DNA from: Tunturibacter gelidoferens
GTDB lineage: Bacteria; Acidobacteriota; Terriglobia; Terriglobales; Acidobacteriaceae
DNA length: 64,000 bases
Direction: 5' to 3'
Assembly: GCF_040358255.1 (NCBI RefSeq)
Contig: NZ_CP132938.1
Location: forward strand, 4,712,001-4,776,000
Shown here one piece after another: positions 29,336 through 38,181 of the stretch; position 1 is the stretch's first letter, and every line of letters starts with the position of its first letter. Both the position numbers and the translations under genes were made by a program. Under the pieces are notes generated by a model. That model was not told the DNA's origin. It searched no databases and was given only the letters and a program-made list of their open reading frames with translations.

Positions 29336-31771
29336 ATGCTAGCGGACGGGGGGTTAGAGAAGCACGATGCTGGCACTATCCTTGCAAGTATTTCGAGGTA
29401 TTTCTTGAAGGCTTCTGCGCTCGAATCCCAGCGATCCTGGATTTGGAAGACGATTCTCTCAGCGGCGCCGGTTTCGCTGGTGGTGGCGGAACTCTGGCGA
29501 GTCAATCATGGGGCCGATTTCGGAAAGTTGAGCGCTGTCTTTATTGCAATATCCGGCACCGCCGTTGCAGTTTGGGCGCTGTGGCGCGAATATAGCCGCG
29601 TAGAGAAGCTAAGAGGGGCCGAGCAGGCGCATTCACAGTTTCTGGCAGCCGCCGAGACCAGTCTGGATGCCTTTGGGCTCTTTGAATCTGTACGAGATGA
29701 AGCAGGCAGAGTCGTAGACTTCCGAGTTCTGTACGTCAATGCCAACGTTGAGAGACTGACGGGACGATCACGTTCTGAGCTCCTGGGACAGACTCTGTGC
29801 GCAGTGACTCCGATTAAGACCACGGGACCGATGTTCACGAGATTTTGCAGAGTTGTCGAGACTGGGGAATCGCTCAACGAAGAGTTTCCCGTAAGTTACC
29901 CGAGCGTCAAGGCAACCTGGTTGCGAACCCAGGTCGTCAAGCTCGGAGATGGGCTGGCCATCACCTTCAGCGATATCAGCGAAGCCAAGGCGACGCAGGA
30001 ACGATACGCGCACCTGGCGGAGTTTACGGACTCTGTCTTTCAGAACGCTCCCTTCAGCATTATCGCGACCAATATCGCGGGAATGATTACGGCAATGAAC
30101 GGGGAAGCAGAGAAGCTGACGGGGTATCGCCGCGAGGAACTAGTCGAGAAGGCTTCACTAACAGTGCTGCACGACGAACGAGAGCTGTTGGGTAGGGCGG
30201 TCGCGATCGACTCTGCCGCGACGTTGGAAAAGTATGGGTTCGAAGTTCTGACGACGAGGGCGGCCGCGGGAAAGATGGAGGAACAGGAGTGGACGCTTGT
30301 CCGACGCGACGGCGCACGAACGCCGATCAATCTGGCCATGAGAGCCGTAACCAACGAGGCCGGTGAAGTAAGCGGCTTTGTGAGCATTGCGTTCGATATT
30401 ACGGACCGGCGCCAGATGATGGAGTATGTCACTCATTTGGCCACACACGATCAATTGACGGGACTGACCGGGCGCGCGCTTTTGCAGGACAAGACCTTTC
30501 AGACGGTGGAACTGGCGCGACGATATGGAACCAAGGTCGCTGTCTTTGTCATCGATCTCGATCACTTTAAACGTATCAACGACTCCTTGGGACACTCGGC
30601 CGGGGACCAGATTCTGATCGAGGCTGCGCAGAGACTGCGTCGCTCCGTGCGCAGTACCGATGTGGTGGCGCGGGTAGGTGGAGACGAGTTTGTTGTTGTA
30701 ATGCCGGACATCACCAACGTGGACGACGTTGAACAATGCGCAGCCAATCTGGTAGCCGCGTTATCTCCGGAGATATCAATCGAAGAGCACCTGGTACGTG
30801 TGACCGCGAGTGTCGGAGTCTGCATTTACCCCGACTTCGCAAGCGATGCCAAGCATCTGCTCAAACGGGCGGATTCGGCAATGTACGCGGCAAAGGAGAA
30901 TGGGCGGAGCCAGTTCCAGATCTTCAGCGAGAGCATGCTGAAGGAGACGGCAGAGCGACTGACGATGGAGCATGCACTGCGCCACGCATTGACGAATAAA
31001 GAGCTCAGCATGCATTATCAGCCACAGATCTCGCTGACCACCGGAGCCGTTACCGGCATGGAAGCGTTGCTCCGCTGGAATCATCCTAGACTTGGAAGCA
31101 TCTCGCCATCGCAATTTATTCCATTGGCAGAAGAGACTGGACTCATTGTGCCGATCGGGGAGTGGGCCTTTATGACCGCATGCTGCGAGGGGAAGGCGCT
31201 GCAGGACGAGCTTGGGATGGATCTAACGGTCTCAATCAATCTGTCGCCACGGCAGTTTCAGCAAAAAAATCTCGTCCCTATTGTTGAACATTCCCTGTCG
31301 AAGAGCGGTCTCTCTCCCGAGAAACTACAGATCGAAATCACGGAAAATATGTTGATGGTCAACTCCGAGCATGTTCTGGACAAGTTGCAGAGAATGAGGG
31401 AGCTGGGAGTCCGTATCTCCATTGACGACTTCGGCACGGGATTCTGCAGCTTCTCGTATCTGCTGGAATATCAGGTCGACCGGCTGAAGATCGATCAGAG
31501 CTTCGTGAAGAAGGCCGGAACCGACGCCAATGCCGCGGCCGTGGTTCGAACGATTATCGCGATGTCTCACGGGCTAAATATTAAAGTAGTCGCCGAAGGG
31601 GTCGAGACCGATGAACAGATGCGATTTCTGTTGCGAAGGAAGTGCGACGAAGCGCAGGGCAACTTCATTGCGAAACCTGTGGCAATGGCGGAGTTCAGTG
31701 ACGTGATACGGCAGTACGCCAACGGCCCCGCCGCTCGTGCCTCGGAGCCCGTTACCGGATTGGTTCGGTAG
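29336..31771 (+). CDS. Membrane PAS-PAS-GGDEF-EAL cyclic-di-GMP enzyme
   Basis: About 811 residues (a TTG at 29309 would add nine). Two short membrane segments near 40-85 precede a PAS domain (about 110-225) and a second PAS/PAC domain (about 235-360). The GGDEF domain begins THDQLTGLTGRALLQ and has an intact RVGGDEFVV; the EAL domain starts with GMEALLRW and holds DDFGTGFCSFSYL and DRLKIDQSFV, so both cyclase and phosphodiesterase sites look intact. Either activity may dominate. It neighbours another cyclase gene. Confidence 0.93.
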   Translation: MLADGGLEKHDAGTILASISRYFLKASALESQRSWIWKTILSAAPVSLVVAELWRVNHGADFGKLSAVFIAISGTAVAVWALWREYSRVEKLRGAEQAHSQFLAAAETSLDAFGLFESVRDEAGRVVDFRVLYVNANVERLTGRSRSELLGQTLCAVTPIKTTGPMFTRFCRVVETGESLNEEFPVSYPSVKATWLRTQVVKLGDGLAITFSDISEAKATQERYAHLAEFTDSVFQNAPFSIIATNIAGMITAMNGEAEKLTGYRREELVEKASLTVLHDERELLGRAVAIDSAATLEKYGFEVLTTRAAAGKMEEQEWTLVRRDGARTPINLAMRAVTNEAGEVSGFVSIAFDITDRRQMMEYVTHLATHDQLTGLTGRALLQDKTFQTVELARRYGTKVAVFVIDLDHFKRINDSLGHSAGDQILIEAAQRLRRSVRSTDVVARVGGDEFVVVMPDITNVDDVEQCAANLVAALSPEISIEEHLVRVTASVGVCIYPDFASDAKHLLKRADSAMYAAKENGRSQFQIFSESMLKETAERLTMEHALRHALTNKELSMHYQPQISLTTGAVTGMEALLRWNHPRLGSISPSQFIPLAEETGLIVPIGEWAFMTACCEGKALQDELGMDLTVSINLSPRQFQQKNLVPIVEHSLSKSGLSPEKLQIEITENMLMVNSEHVLDKLQRMRELGVRISIDDFGTGFCSFSYLLEYQVDRLKIDQSFVKKAGTDANAAAVVRTIIAMSHGLNIKVVAEGVETDEQMRFLLRRKCDEAQGNFIAKPVAMAEFSDVIRQYANGPAARASEPVTGLVR

Positions 31772-31856
31772 AGGACTTTTGGCACAGCGACGATCGCGAC
31801 GGAGGTATACCTGAGCGCGACACAACAGCTGAATCTTCAGAAACTACTTGCGATTG

Positions 31857-32117
31857 CTAGGTCGTCGCCCGGCTGCGCTTGATCAGGTGGTAGATGCCCA
31901 ACAATATGAGGGCACCGACGAGCGACATCAGAAAGCCAGCGGACTGATCAGGCTCATAGTGACCAATAGCCCGGCCGAGGAAGGTCCCGAGGAAAGACCC
32001 TGCTATACCGATCAACATGGTAATGAAGATGCCGCCGGGCTCTTTGCCTGGAATGATGAGTTTGGCAAGCGCGCCGACGATGAGACCGATGACAGCCGTC
32101 CAAAGCAGATGAAACAT
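31857..32117 (-). CDS. GlsB/YeaQ/YmgE stress-response membrane protein
   Basis: An 86-residue protein with three hydrophobic segments and the family motif GLIVGALAKLIIPGKEPGG at residues 10-28. GGAGG lies eight bases upstream of the ATG at 32117. Members are linked to general and osmotic stress in other bacteria (transglycosylase-associated family). Downstream of it is the end of the GGDEF-EAL gene, convergent. Confidence 0.88.
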   Translation of the reverse strand: MFHLLWTAVIGLIVGALAKLIIPGKEPGGIFITMLIGIAGSFLGTFLGRAIGHYEPDQSAGFLMSLVGALILLGIYHLIKRSRATT

Positions 32118-32307
32118 AGCTGATCCTCCGTGTTTGGTTTTCCGGGGCGGCCGGATACGTCTCGCTGGATGGGAGAAGGATACTCTTACTTTGTACCGAC
32201 GCAAGAGTTTGATCTTACTGATTCGCAGATTTCGGTAAGAGAATGCAACGCGGAAATGCGCTTCATCTAATCAACAAGACAACCAGGTTAGAGCGTCGAG
32301 CGATGAC

Positions 32308-32697
32308 TTAGGCGCTGCGGACGATCAGGTCGTTCTTCCAAAGAGCCAGGACCACGTCCATCTGGCTGTTGTGCGCGATGTCTTCGCCGTCGGTGACCTC
32401 AGCCCAGAGCGTAGAGACAGTCTTGTGGGTGCCTGCGTTGAGAAGCGCTACGGCACGAAGAGCATAGGCCTTGGCCTTGTTGGATGGAGCATATTGCCCG
32501 GCAGGAATTCCCTTTACCAGGCCGGCTTCACAAAGACTGAGGAAGGCGAACCGGGGGCCACCCTTTCGCTGGGCCGAGGGGCTGGTCGGATAGAGTTTTG
32601 CCGTCGCCTGGTCCCAGCGAGCTGCGGGCGTGATCGATTTGCCGTACGTATCCATGCGGGCCGCGATCAGAGCGGCCTCGCCGTATTTGTTCGCCAT
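32308..32697 (-). CDS. Small conserved protein of unknown function (DUF6979-like)
   Basis: A 129-residue soluble protein starting MANKYGEAALIAARM, with the sequence GGPRFAFLSLCEAGLVKGIPAG in the middle and AKAYALRAVALL later. The pattern resembles a small family I tentatively place as DUF6979; I cannot assign a function. An AGGAGA site lies just upstream of the ATG. The neighbouring ROK gene is on the same strand but 136 bp away. Confidence 0.6.
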   Translation of the reverse strand: MANKYGEAALIAARMDTYGKSITPAARWDQATAKLYPTSPSAQRKGGPRFAFLSLCEAGLVKGIPAGQYAPSNKAKAYALRAVALLNAGTHKTVSTLWAEVTDGEDIAHNSQMDVVLALWKNDLIVRSA

Positions 32698-32833
32698 AGT
32701 ATCTCTCCTGTGAGGATTGTTTCAGATCCGGTAGCAGGCGTGATCGCCGCTCGCACGCGATCGTGCGGTCGAGGCGGTCTCGCCGAAAGCTGCCGATCGA
32801 TTGCCGAATCGTCCTGCGACGCTCCCGGTCTGG

Positions 32834-33550
32834 TCAGGTCTTTGAAGTTGGCTTGGTCGAACTTTGTTTCGTCGGGCCGGTGCCTGATGGGTCAAGTGCG
32901 GTGTCTTGCCAGAGCTTGATGCCGCCGTCGATCGCGTTTGTGTTCGCGCCCAGAATCACATGATTGGGCAGGGACTTCATCATCTTGGCGTTGCCACCGC
33001 CGAGGAGCACGGTGTCGCAGACCATCGCGGCCTTGAGGCGGCTAATGATGTCGAGGACGGACTTTCTCCAGCGCTTGACTCCGCGACGTTCGAGGCCCAC
33101 GAGACCGATGTACTGTTCGTAGGTCAGCCCTTTTTTGTAAGGCAGATGAGCGAGTTCGAGCGGGATGATGACGCCATCGAAGATCATTGCCGAGCCCAGG
33201 CCGGTGCCGGTGCCGAGGAAGAGCATGCGCCCTCCTTTGTAACCGCCGAGAGCCTGCATCGCGGCGTCGTTGATGAAGCGGAGGGGTTTGCCAAATGCCT
33301 TTTCGTATGGAAAGTCGATCCAGCCTCCGCCGAGGTTATGGGGCTCGGCGATCGGACGATGGTGGACGACCGGACCAGGGTAGCCGATGGAGACGCAGTC
33401 GTAGGTCCATCCGGCGGTGGCGGCGAGGACGTCTTGGGTCATTTGTTCAGCGGTCATGGTGGGACCGGAGGGGATCTTGATAGGGACGCGCATGTCGGTC
33501 GAGGCAACCTTGATGTTGGTGCCCCCGATGTCGATGACCAGAACTTTCAT
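32834..33550 (-). CDS. ROK-family sugar kinase
   Basis: A 238-residue protein from ATG 33550. It has the ATP/phosphate motif VIDIGGTNIKVA (residues 4-15), the catalytic-region INDAAMQALGG, the glycine-rich LGTGTGLGSAMI, and a final LLGGGNAKMMK. These are ROK/polyphosphate-glucokinase-type signatures, but the zinc-binding cysteine cluster of classic ROK kinases is not evident, which favours a PpgK-like enzyme. It probably phosphorylates glucose or a related sugar. The first 38 in-frame codons upstream are ignored because the conserved fold starts at MKVLVIDIGG. Confidence 0.8.
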   Translation of the reverse strand: MKVLVIDIGGTNIKVASTDMRVPIKIPSGPTMTAEQMTQDVLAATAGWTYDCVSIGYPGPVVHHRPIAEPHNLGGGWIDFPYEKAFGKPLRFINDAAMQALGGYKGGRMLFLGTGTGLGSAMIFDGVIIPLELAHLPYKKGLTYEQYIGLVGLERRGVKRWRKSVLDIISRLKAAMVCDTVLLGGGNAKMMKSLPNHVILGANTNAIDGGIKLWQDTALDPSGTGPTKQSSTKPTSKT

Positions 33551-34179
33551 TGAATTGGATGTTAGCAGCGTTGCGGATACCTTTGGATACTTTGGCGGAA
33601 GGTGATCAAAACGGACGCTCCAGACTTCCGGGGGGTACCCCCCTGGGGGGGTTATACCACTCAAGTATCGCTTTTTCAGCCACTTACAATTTAGCCTCTC
33701 TCTAAGATTAACATAGCAAAGGACTTATAGGCAAAAACTTCATTCCATTGGGGTTATAGCCTTGGTCACCAACACTCGACGTATTCGGTCCTTCACCCCA
33801 GAACCTAATTTCAATTTTACAGGATGGGACATAACTTATACGCCACGCCAAAAGCCTTACTGGACGCGGGTTTTAGCGCGTTTGGGGGTTGACAGCCATT
33901 TTTACAGGGAAGTTTGCCCATGTCTTTGCCTCTGTAAAAAAGTGGCGGGTTCTGTGGGTAGCGCTACAAAGGGTTTTCGGTAGTTCTCCCAATAGTCAAA
34001 GCGAAAACAAAGCGAATCTAAATTAATGAAGACATTATGAATCTTTTCGTTTGCATATTTTCTATCCGAATAAGTCTCTCAATACAATTGGTTTACATTT
34101 TTTAAGACATTTTTATTGACAGTAGTATTTGATCTGGTTTATTGTGGTGATGGGCACATATGCCCTAGGAATTGATAAT
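33551..34179. other. AT-rich intergenic island with nested palindromes
   Basis: This 629-bp region has far lower GC than its surroundings and no convincing gene. It contains GGGGGGTACCCCCC (33630-33643) directly followed by TGGGGGGG, giving two overlapping palindromes, and an inverted repeat TTTTTACAG / CTGTAAAAA (33899-33907, 33932-33940). The stretch between about 33650 and 33770 resembles an intergenic element I have seen in related genomes; this is from memory, not a search. Confidence 0.4.
34116..34144 (+). promoter_or_regulatory. Possible sigma-70 promoter of the TonB-C-like gene
   Basis: TTGACA at 34116-34121 is followed after 17 bases by TTATTG, a weak -10 match, 36 bases before the ATG at 34180. 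It sits at the edge of the AT-rich island. Confidence 0.35.
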
Positions 34180-34641
34180 ATGCGTCGAATCATTGTGGCC
34201 ACTCTCGCCCTGTCCCCCATGTTGCTTCACGCTCAGGCAAATTCGCCTGCAAAAACCCAGACCTCTGCCGCCAACCTGCGCGCTGAGCTGGTTGCCGCAC
34301 CGTTTGCCGGCGCTGAGTCCGATCGCGGTTCCTCTACAACCGCGGCTCCTGTTCGGATCTCCACCGGAGTCAATGTTCCCAAGTTGATTTACACCGTCGC
34401 GGTCGAATCGGACGCCGACTTCGCTCCAACGACTCAGTTTGAGCGAACCGCTGTTGTTGCGATGACGGTCGACCCGAGCGGTAAGCCGACGGATCTAAAG
34501 ATCGTTCAGTCGGTCAACCCAGTGATGGACCGTAACGTTCTGGCTGCGGTCAGTCAGTATCGCTTCACTCCGGGCACACTGGATGACCAGCCTACTGCGG
34601 TTCCGGTCAATCTGGCGGTGGTTCTGCGTGGAGCCCGTTAG
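34180..34641 (+). CDS. Secreted TonB C-terminal-domain-like protein
   Basis: A 153-residue protein with a signal peptide ending LLHAQA. The C-terminal 90 residues have the TonB-C fold: KLIYTVAVESDADF, VVAMTVDPSGKPTDLKIVQSV, and DRNVLAAVSQYRFTPGTLDDQPT, the last being the typical strand-turn before the end. There is no N-terminal membrane anchor plus Pro-rich spacer as in a true TonB, so it may be a soluble periplasmic relative. It is followed by a bidirectional terminator. Confidence 0.75.
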   Translation: MRRIIVATLALSPMLLHAQANSPAKTQTSAANLRAELVAAPFAGAESDRGSSTTAAPVRISTGVNVPKLIYTVAVESDADFAPTTQFERTAVVAMTVDPSGKPTDLKIVQSVNPVMDRNVLAAVSQYRFTPGTLDDQPTAVPVNLAVVLRGAR

Positions 34642-34705
34642 TTCCCTGTTTGACTGACAGCCCTCCCTTCAGCGGAGATCGTTGATGTGGGCCTGGTTCA
34701 AGCTG

Positions 34706-34733
34706 AAAGGCAGACTCTTTTGAGTCTGCCTTT
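34706..34733. terminator. Bidirectional rho-independent terminator
   Basis: AAAGGCAGACTC / GAGTCTGCCTTT is a perfect 12-bp stem with a TTTT loop and a T-run on the plus strand. It lies between the TonB-C-like gene and the small minus-strand gene ending at 34755. Confidence 0.85.
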
Positions 34734-34754
34734 TTTGCGTTGCAAGAAGAGGCG

Positions 34755-34931
34755 TTATTGTTGGGAGGCTGGAGTGGCGGTGGGGCTGCTCTGCCCTTTG
34801 CCATTGGGATTTGGGCGCAAGACAAGGAAGACCGCGATCGCTCCAGCGATGACGCAGGCGATGACGATCAGCAGGATGGGGCTGCAGAAGGCTTGTCTCT
34901 TCTCAGGCGGCGGGGTGGGGGAGGAGGCCAT
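34755..34931 (-). CDS. Small single-pass membrane protein (unknown)
   Basis: A 58-residue frame, ATG at 34931. It has a Pro/Ser-rich N-terminus, a hydrophobic helix of about 22 residues (SPILLIVIACVIAGAIAVFLV), and a polar Ser/Pro/Thr/Gln tail. The helix-plus-polar-tail layout looks like a real protein, and the neighbouring bidirectional terminator supports transcription from this side. No Shine-Dalgarno is evident, which lowers confidence. Confidence 0.45.
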   Translation of the reverse strand: MASSPTPPPEKRQAFCSPILLIVIACVIAGAIAVFLVLRPNPNGKGQSSPTATPASQQ

Positions 34932-34960
34932 GGGTGGTTGGATGCAGAATGTGGAGGTCC

Positions 34961-35134
34961 GCGTTTTTTTATAGGTGCTGAAAGGGTATATTTCGCGGGG
35001 GTTTTTGCGAAAACGTGACGGCTGCGTGAGGTCTTTTGACGGTGTGATCGTGGTGGGATGCGTGGTAAACGTGGTGAATCAATACCATCAAGATGCTAGA
35101 TAGAAAATACGCCAGTTTTGTCGAATTTATTTTC
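34961..35134. repeat. Dispersed GTGGT-rich repeat, copy B
   Basis: Shares ordered blocks with copy A: GGGGTTTTTGC, GTGATCGTGGTG, a GTGGT-rich middle, AAAATACGCCA and TTTATTTTC. The block order and orientation are the same, with variable spacing. Non-coding. Confidence 0.6.
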
Positions 35135-35350
35135 GTCCACGGATGGGGGGTGCGAACCGGTTGCGCTTCGTTGGTGGCGAGAGGCTTTTCACTGGTGGGT
35201 TCCGGACCTGAAATGGCGGCTCTGGGGCTGTGGCAAGCGATTTCGCTTGATTGGCGGGAGTGCGGGGTGGGATACTTCGGGTGAAAATGCGATGAATCGA
35301 CGCGCGCGGCCTGGGCCGAGAGGACCTGCGAGTGCTCCCCGGAGGGAAGC

Positions 35351-36793
35351 ATGGCGAGTGTTGCTGGAGTGGGTGTTGATGAGGGCATGATCGCTCCCGG
35401 GGCTGCCGAGGAGTTGGCTGGACCGGCGCACGCTGAACTGAGCGCCACGAGGCCAGTAGCGCGCGGGGAGCGGATAAGCAGCATGGATGTGCTGCGGGGC
35501 TTTTCGCTGATGGGCATCCTGGTGATGAACATCTGTGAATTCGCTTATGGATTTCGTAACTATGCGTATCCTCTGAGCACGGTGAAACCGGTGTTCGATG
35601 GACTGCACTGGAAGATCAATACGACTGTGTGGTTTCTGCGCTGGATCTTTGCCGAGGGCAAGATGCGTGCGCTGTTTTCCATGCTGTTTGGGGCGGGTGT
35701 GATCCTGCTGACGGAGCGGGCGCTGGCGCGAGGAGCAGGGATCAAGGCGGCCGACATCTTTACGCGGCGGAACATATGGCTGGTGCTGATCGGGATGATT
35801 CACGGTTACCTGATCTGGGACGGCGACATCCTGTTTTACTACGGCGTGGCGGCGTTGCTGTTTCTGTTTCCCTTCCGCAATGTTCGGGTGAAGCGCCTGA
35901 TGTGGACGGCGGGCGTCATTCTGTTTCTCAACTCCGTGCTGATGATGGGGGGGCAGTACGGAAGCGCATACAGCGCGAAGCAGGCCGCGGCGAAGGCCAA
36001 TGCGAAGCTGGCGCAACACCAGACGCTTACTGAGGATGAGATCGGCGATCTGAAGAAGTGGCAGAGCACGCAGGACAGATGGCGTGCTCCGGACAAGAAG
36101 AAGTACGAAGATATCGCCGCGATGCAGAAGGGGTATTTGAAGGCGCAGGGGCACGTGGCTGGGAATGTGTTGATGGGCGAGTTGAAGGGCGCTTACTTCG
36201 GGTTCGGCGACTGGGTCGGGCTGATGCTTCTTGGCATGGCGCTGTACAAGAATGGTTTTTTGCCGGGCCGCTTAAGCTTGAAGACGTACGCGTGGATCGC
36301 GGTGATCGGACTCGGGGTAGGCTGGGCTGTGACGGGGGTTGGCGCGTGGAAGGCATGGGCGGGACACTTCGACATGTTCAAAACTCTGATCTGGATGCAG
36401 GCTCCATATGACATAGGGAGGATTGCAGGAGCGCTGGGGAATGCTGCGCTGCTGCTGATTCTGTTGAAGACGGGAGTGTTCAAGTGGCTGCTGGCACGGA
36501 TCGCATCGGTCGGACAGATGGCGCTGTCGAACTATCTGCTGACGAGCATCACGATGAAGACGATCTTCGTGTGGGGCGCCTGGCACTGGTACGGCTATGT
36601 GGAGTACTACAAGATCTACTATGCGGTGCTGGGAATGTGGATCTTCAATATGGCGTTCAGCTCGATCTGGCTGCGGTACTTTGAGTTTGGTCCGATGGAG
36701 TGGGTGTGGCGTTCGCTGACGTACTGGAAGCGGCAGCCGATGCGGATTCGGGCGGTGGCTCCGGCGCCGGTGGTTGCCGACGCTACTGTTTGA
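35351..36793 (+). CDS. DUF418 (YeiB-like) membrane protein
   Basis: A 480-residue multi-pass protein. Near residue 40 is RISSMDVLRGFSLMGILVMNI, the family start motif, followed by about ten membrane helices and a long charged cytoplasmic loop (about 220-280, Lys/Ala-rich). The C-terminus has the conserved FEFGPMEWVWRSLTYWKRQP. Family role is unresolved; YeiB-like proteins are thought to be transporters or acyltransferase-related. The DinB gene follows two bases after its stop codon, so the two are translationally linked. Confidence 0.88.
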   Translation: MASVAGVGVDEGMIAPGAAEELAGPAHAELSATRPVARGERISSMDVLRGFSLMGILVMNICEFAYGFRNYAYPLSTVKPVFDGLHWKINTTVWFLRWIFAEGKMRALFSMLFGAGVILLTERALARGAGIKAADIFTRRNIWLVLIGMIHGYLIWDGDILFYYGVAALLFLFPFRNVRVKRLMWTAGVILFLNSVLMMGGQYGSAYSAKQAAAKANAKLAQHQTLTEDEIGDLKKWQSTQDRWRAPDKKKYEDIAAMQKGYLKAQGHVAGNVLMGELKGAYFGFGDWVGLMLLGMALYKNGFLPGRLSLKTYAWIAVIGLGVGWAVTGVGAWKAWAGHFDMFKTLIWMQAPYDIGRIAGALGNAALLLILLKTGVFKWLLARIASVGQMALSNYLLTSITMKTIFVWGAWHWYGYVEYYKIYYAVLGMWIFNMAFSSIWLRYFEFGPMEWVWRSLTYWKRQPMRIRAVAPAPVVADATV

Positions 36794-36795
36794 CC

Positions 36796-37362
36796 ATGCG
36801 TCAACACGAGGTTCGCACGCAGCTTGGCCGGGTGCCAGTTCAGATGTTTGCGGCCAACGATCGCATGAACCAGATGCTGATCGAACATCTTGATCCTGCG
36901 GCGTGGAGAGCCAAGCCGCCGGCCAAACCGCCGGATAAGGCTCGCACCATTGCAGCGATCTTCACGCACGTGCATAACGTCCGCTGCAAGTGGGTCAGGC
37001 TTACGGCTCCGCATCTGAAGGTTCCACTACAACTGAACCGCGCGCACTGCACGCCGCAGCAGGCTCGTGAGGGATTGGCCGAGAGCGCCGCTCGCTGCGA
37101 GGAGATGCTGGCTGAAGCGCTGGGTGGTGAGGGCGGCCGCATCGAGAAGTTTCGCCGGGACGGGTGGGCTCCGGAGTGGCCGGCTGGCGTGGAGATGCTT
37201 TGCTACATGCTTGCTCACGAAGCTCACCATCGTGGTCAGGTGTGCATGCTCGCGCATCAGATGGGATTTGCGTTGCCGTATGAGGCGTCGGACGGGATCT
37301 GGAACTGGGAGAAGCTTTGGAGAGAGTGCGGGTGGCCTCGCGGTCCCGGCTACGGTTCTTAG
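36796..37362 (+). CDS. DinB-family four-helix protein
   Basis: About 188 residues from ATG 36796, two bases after the DUF418 stop. The hallmark is MLAHEAHHRGQVCMLAHQ, which supplies metal-ligand histidines in the last helix of DinB proteins; another candidate histidine is in HVHNVRCKWV near residue 60. Such proteins are metal-binding thiol-transferase-like enzymes induced by stress in some species. Substrate unknown. Confidence 0.85.
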   Translation: MRQHEVRTQLGRVPVQMFAANDRMNQMLIEHLDPAAWRAKPPAKPPDKARTIAAIFTHVHNVRCKWVRLTAPHLKVPLQLNRAHCTPQQAREGLAESAARCEEMLAEALGGEGGRIEKFRRDGWAPEWPAGVEMLCYMLAHEAHHRGQVCMLAHQMGFALPYEASDGIWNWEKLWRECGWPRGPGYGS

Positions 37363-37363
37363 A

Positions 37364-37819
37364 TCATGTGGTTGCCTGCAGTAGTTTTTTTGGGTTGTAG
37401 ACGTAAGTCAGGAACGCGTATCCCCACGGAACTGCGACGATGGGGAGTATGACCCACAGAAACGCGGAGGTGGTGCCTTCGGCTGATGAACCCGCCAACG
37501 TGCCCTTCGACCAGAGTGGGTACGCCACTACGATGAGCCACATGACTTTGTAGAAGACCTCGAGCAGCACGATCGGCAGCATCTTGAGAGGGCGAATGAT
37601 TCCCAGGCCAGCCAGGGTGGCGAAGGCTGTCCAGAGGCACCAGGCGACGGCATCCATCGGCTCCCACGGTCCCTGATGAGTGAGGATGTGGGTCCAGGTT
37701 TGTTTGCCCAGCACGAAGAACATCAGGATGTAGAGCAGGCGCAGGAGATAGATGTTGATGAGGCGGACGCCATCGTATTTTGCGGAGGGTTGAAAGATGT
37801 ACCTGGGGCTAAAGGTCAT
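37364..37819 (-). CDS. Conserved membrane protein of unknown function
   Basis: A 151-residue protein with four hydrophobic segments (about 24-42, 58-80, 84-104, 118-138) and a positively biased interior. I do not recognise it. It ends one base from the DinB stop, convergent. Confidence 0.65.
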   Translation of the reverse strand: MTFSPRYIFQPSAKYDGVRLINIYLLRLLYILMFFVLGKQTWTHILTHQGPWEPMDAVAWCLWTAFATLAGLGIIRPLKMLPIVLLEVFYKVMWLIVVAYPLWSKGTLAGSSAEGTTSAFLWVILPIVAVPWGYAFLTYVYNPKKLLQATT

Positions 37820-37984
37820 GGAAGTATCCTCGACTCGCAGTGCACTGCGCTTCCCGGTAGCACGTGCACACTAGACCAAACTCGGCTTGGGTGGCAGGTC
37901 TCTATAGATAACACACTGCAAGGTTGATACAAAGTACCACTTGGACTGCGGCTGTCTCGACTGAGGAGGTGGACCCAAAGCGCG

Positions 37985-38085
37985 GAGAGCGGGATGACCT
38001 TCGATCAGCTTGAACCGTCCGCAAATGCGCTGTGAACCATCACGATGTTCTTGACTGATGCAGGAGCCAGAGCATCCTTCCCTGA
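37985..38085 (-). pseudogene. Remnant of an alpha/beta hydrolase gene
   Basis: On the minus strand one frame reads APASVKNIVMVHSAFADGSS, a stop (TGA at 38007-38005), then SKVIP. This is the start of the common hydrolase pattern KNIVLVHGAFADGSSWSKVIP: the tryptophan codon TGG has become TGA, and the following frame is lost. No start codon or catalytic core remains. About 360 bp around it otherwise holds nothing I can identify. Confidence 0.55.
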
Positions 38086-38181
38086 TTGTCATCTCTCAGT
38101 GGCTTGTGATGCGGGACATTACGGTGTGGCGTCGCTGTTCTACATCGCTCGACGAATTGGTTGCGCCGGTTTGACGTGTCG

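Noticed and set aside
33762-33983. A 73-codon frame in the AT-rich island
   Set aside because: No ribosome site, no domain, composition follows the local AT bias.
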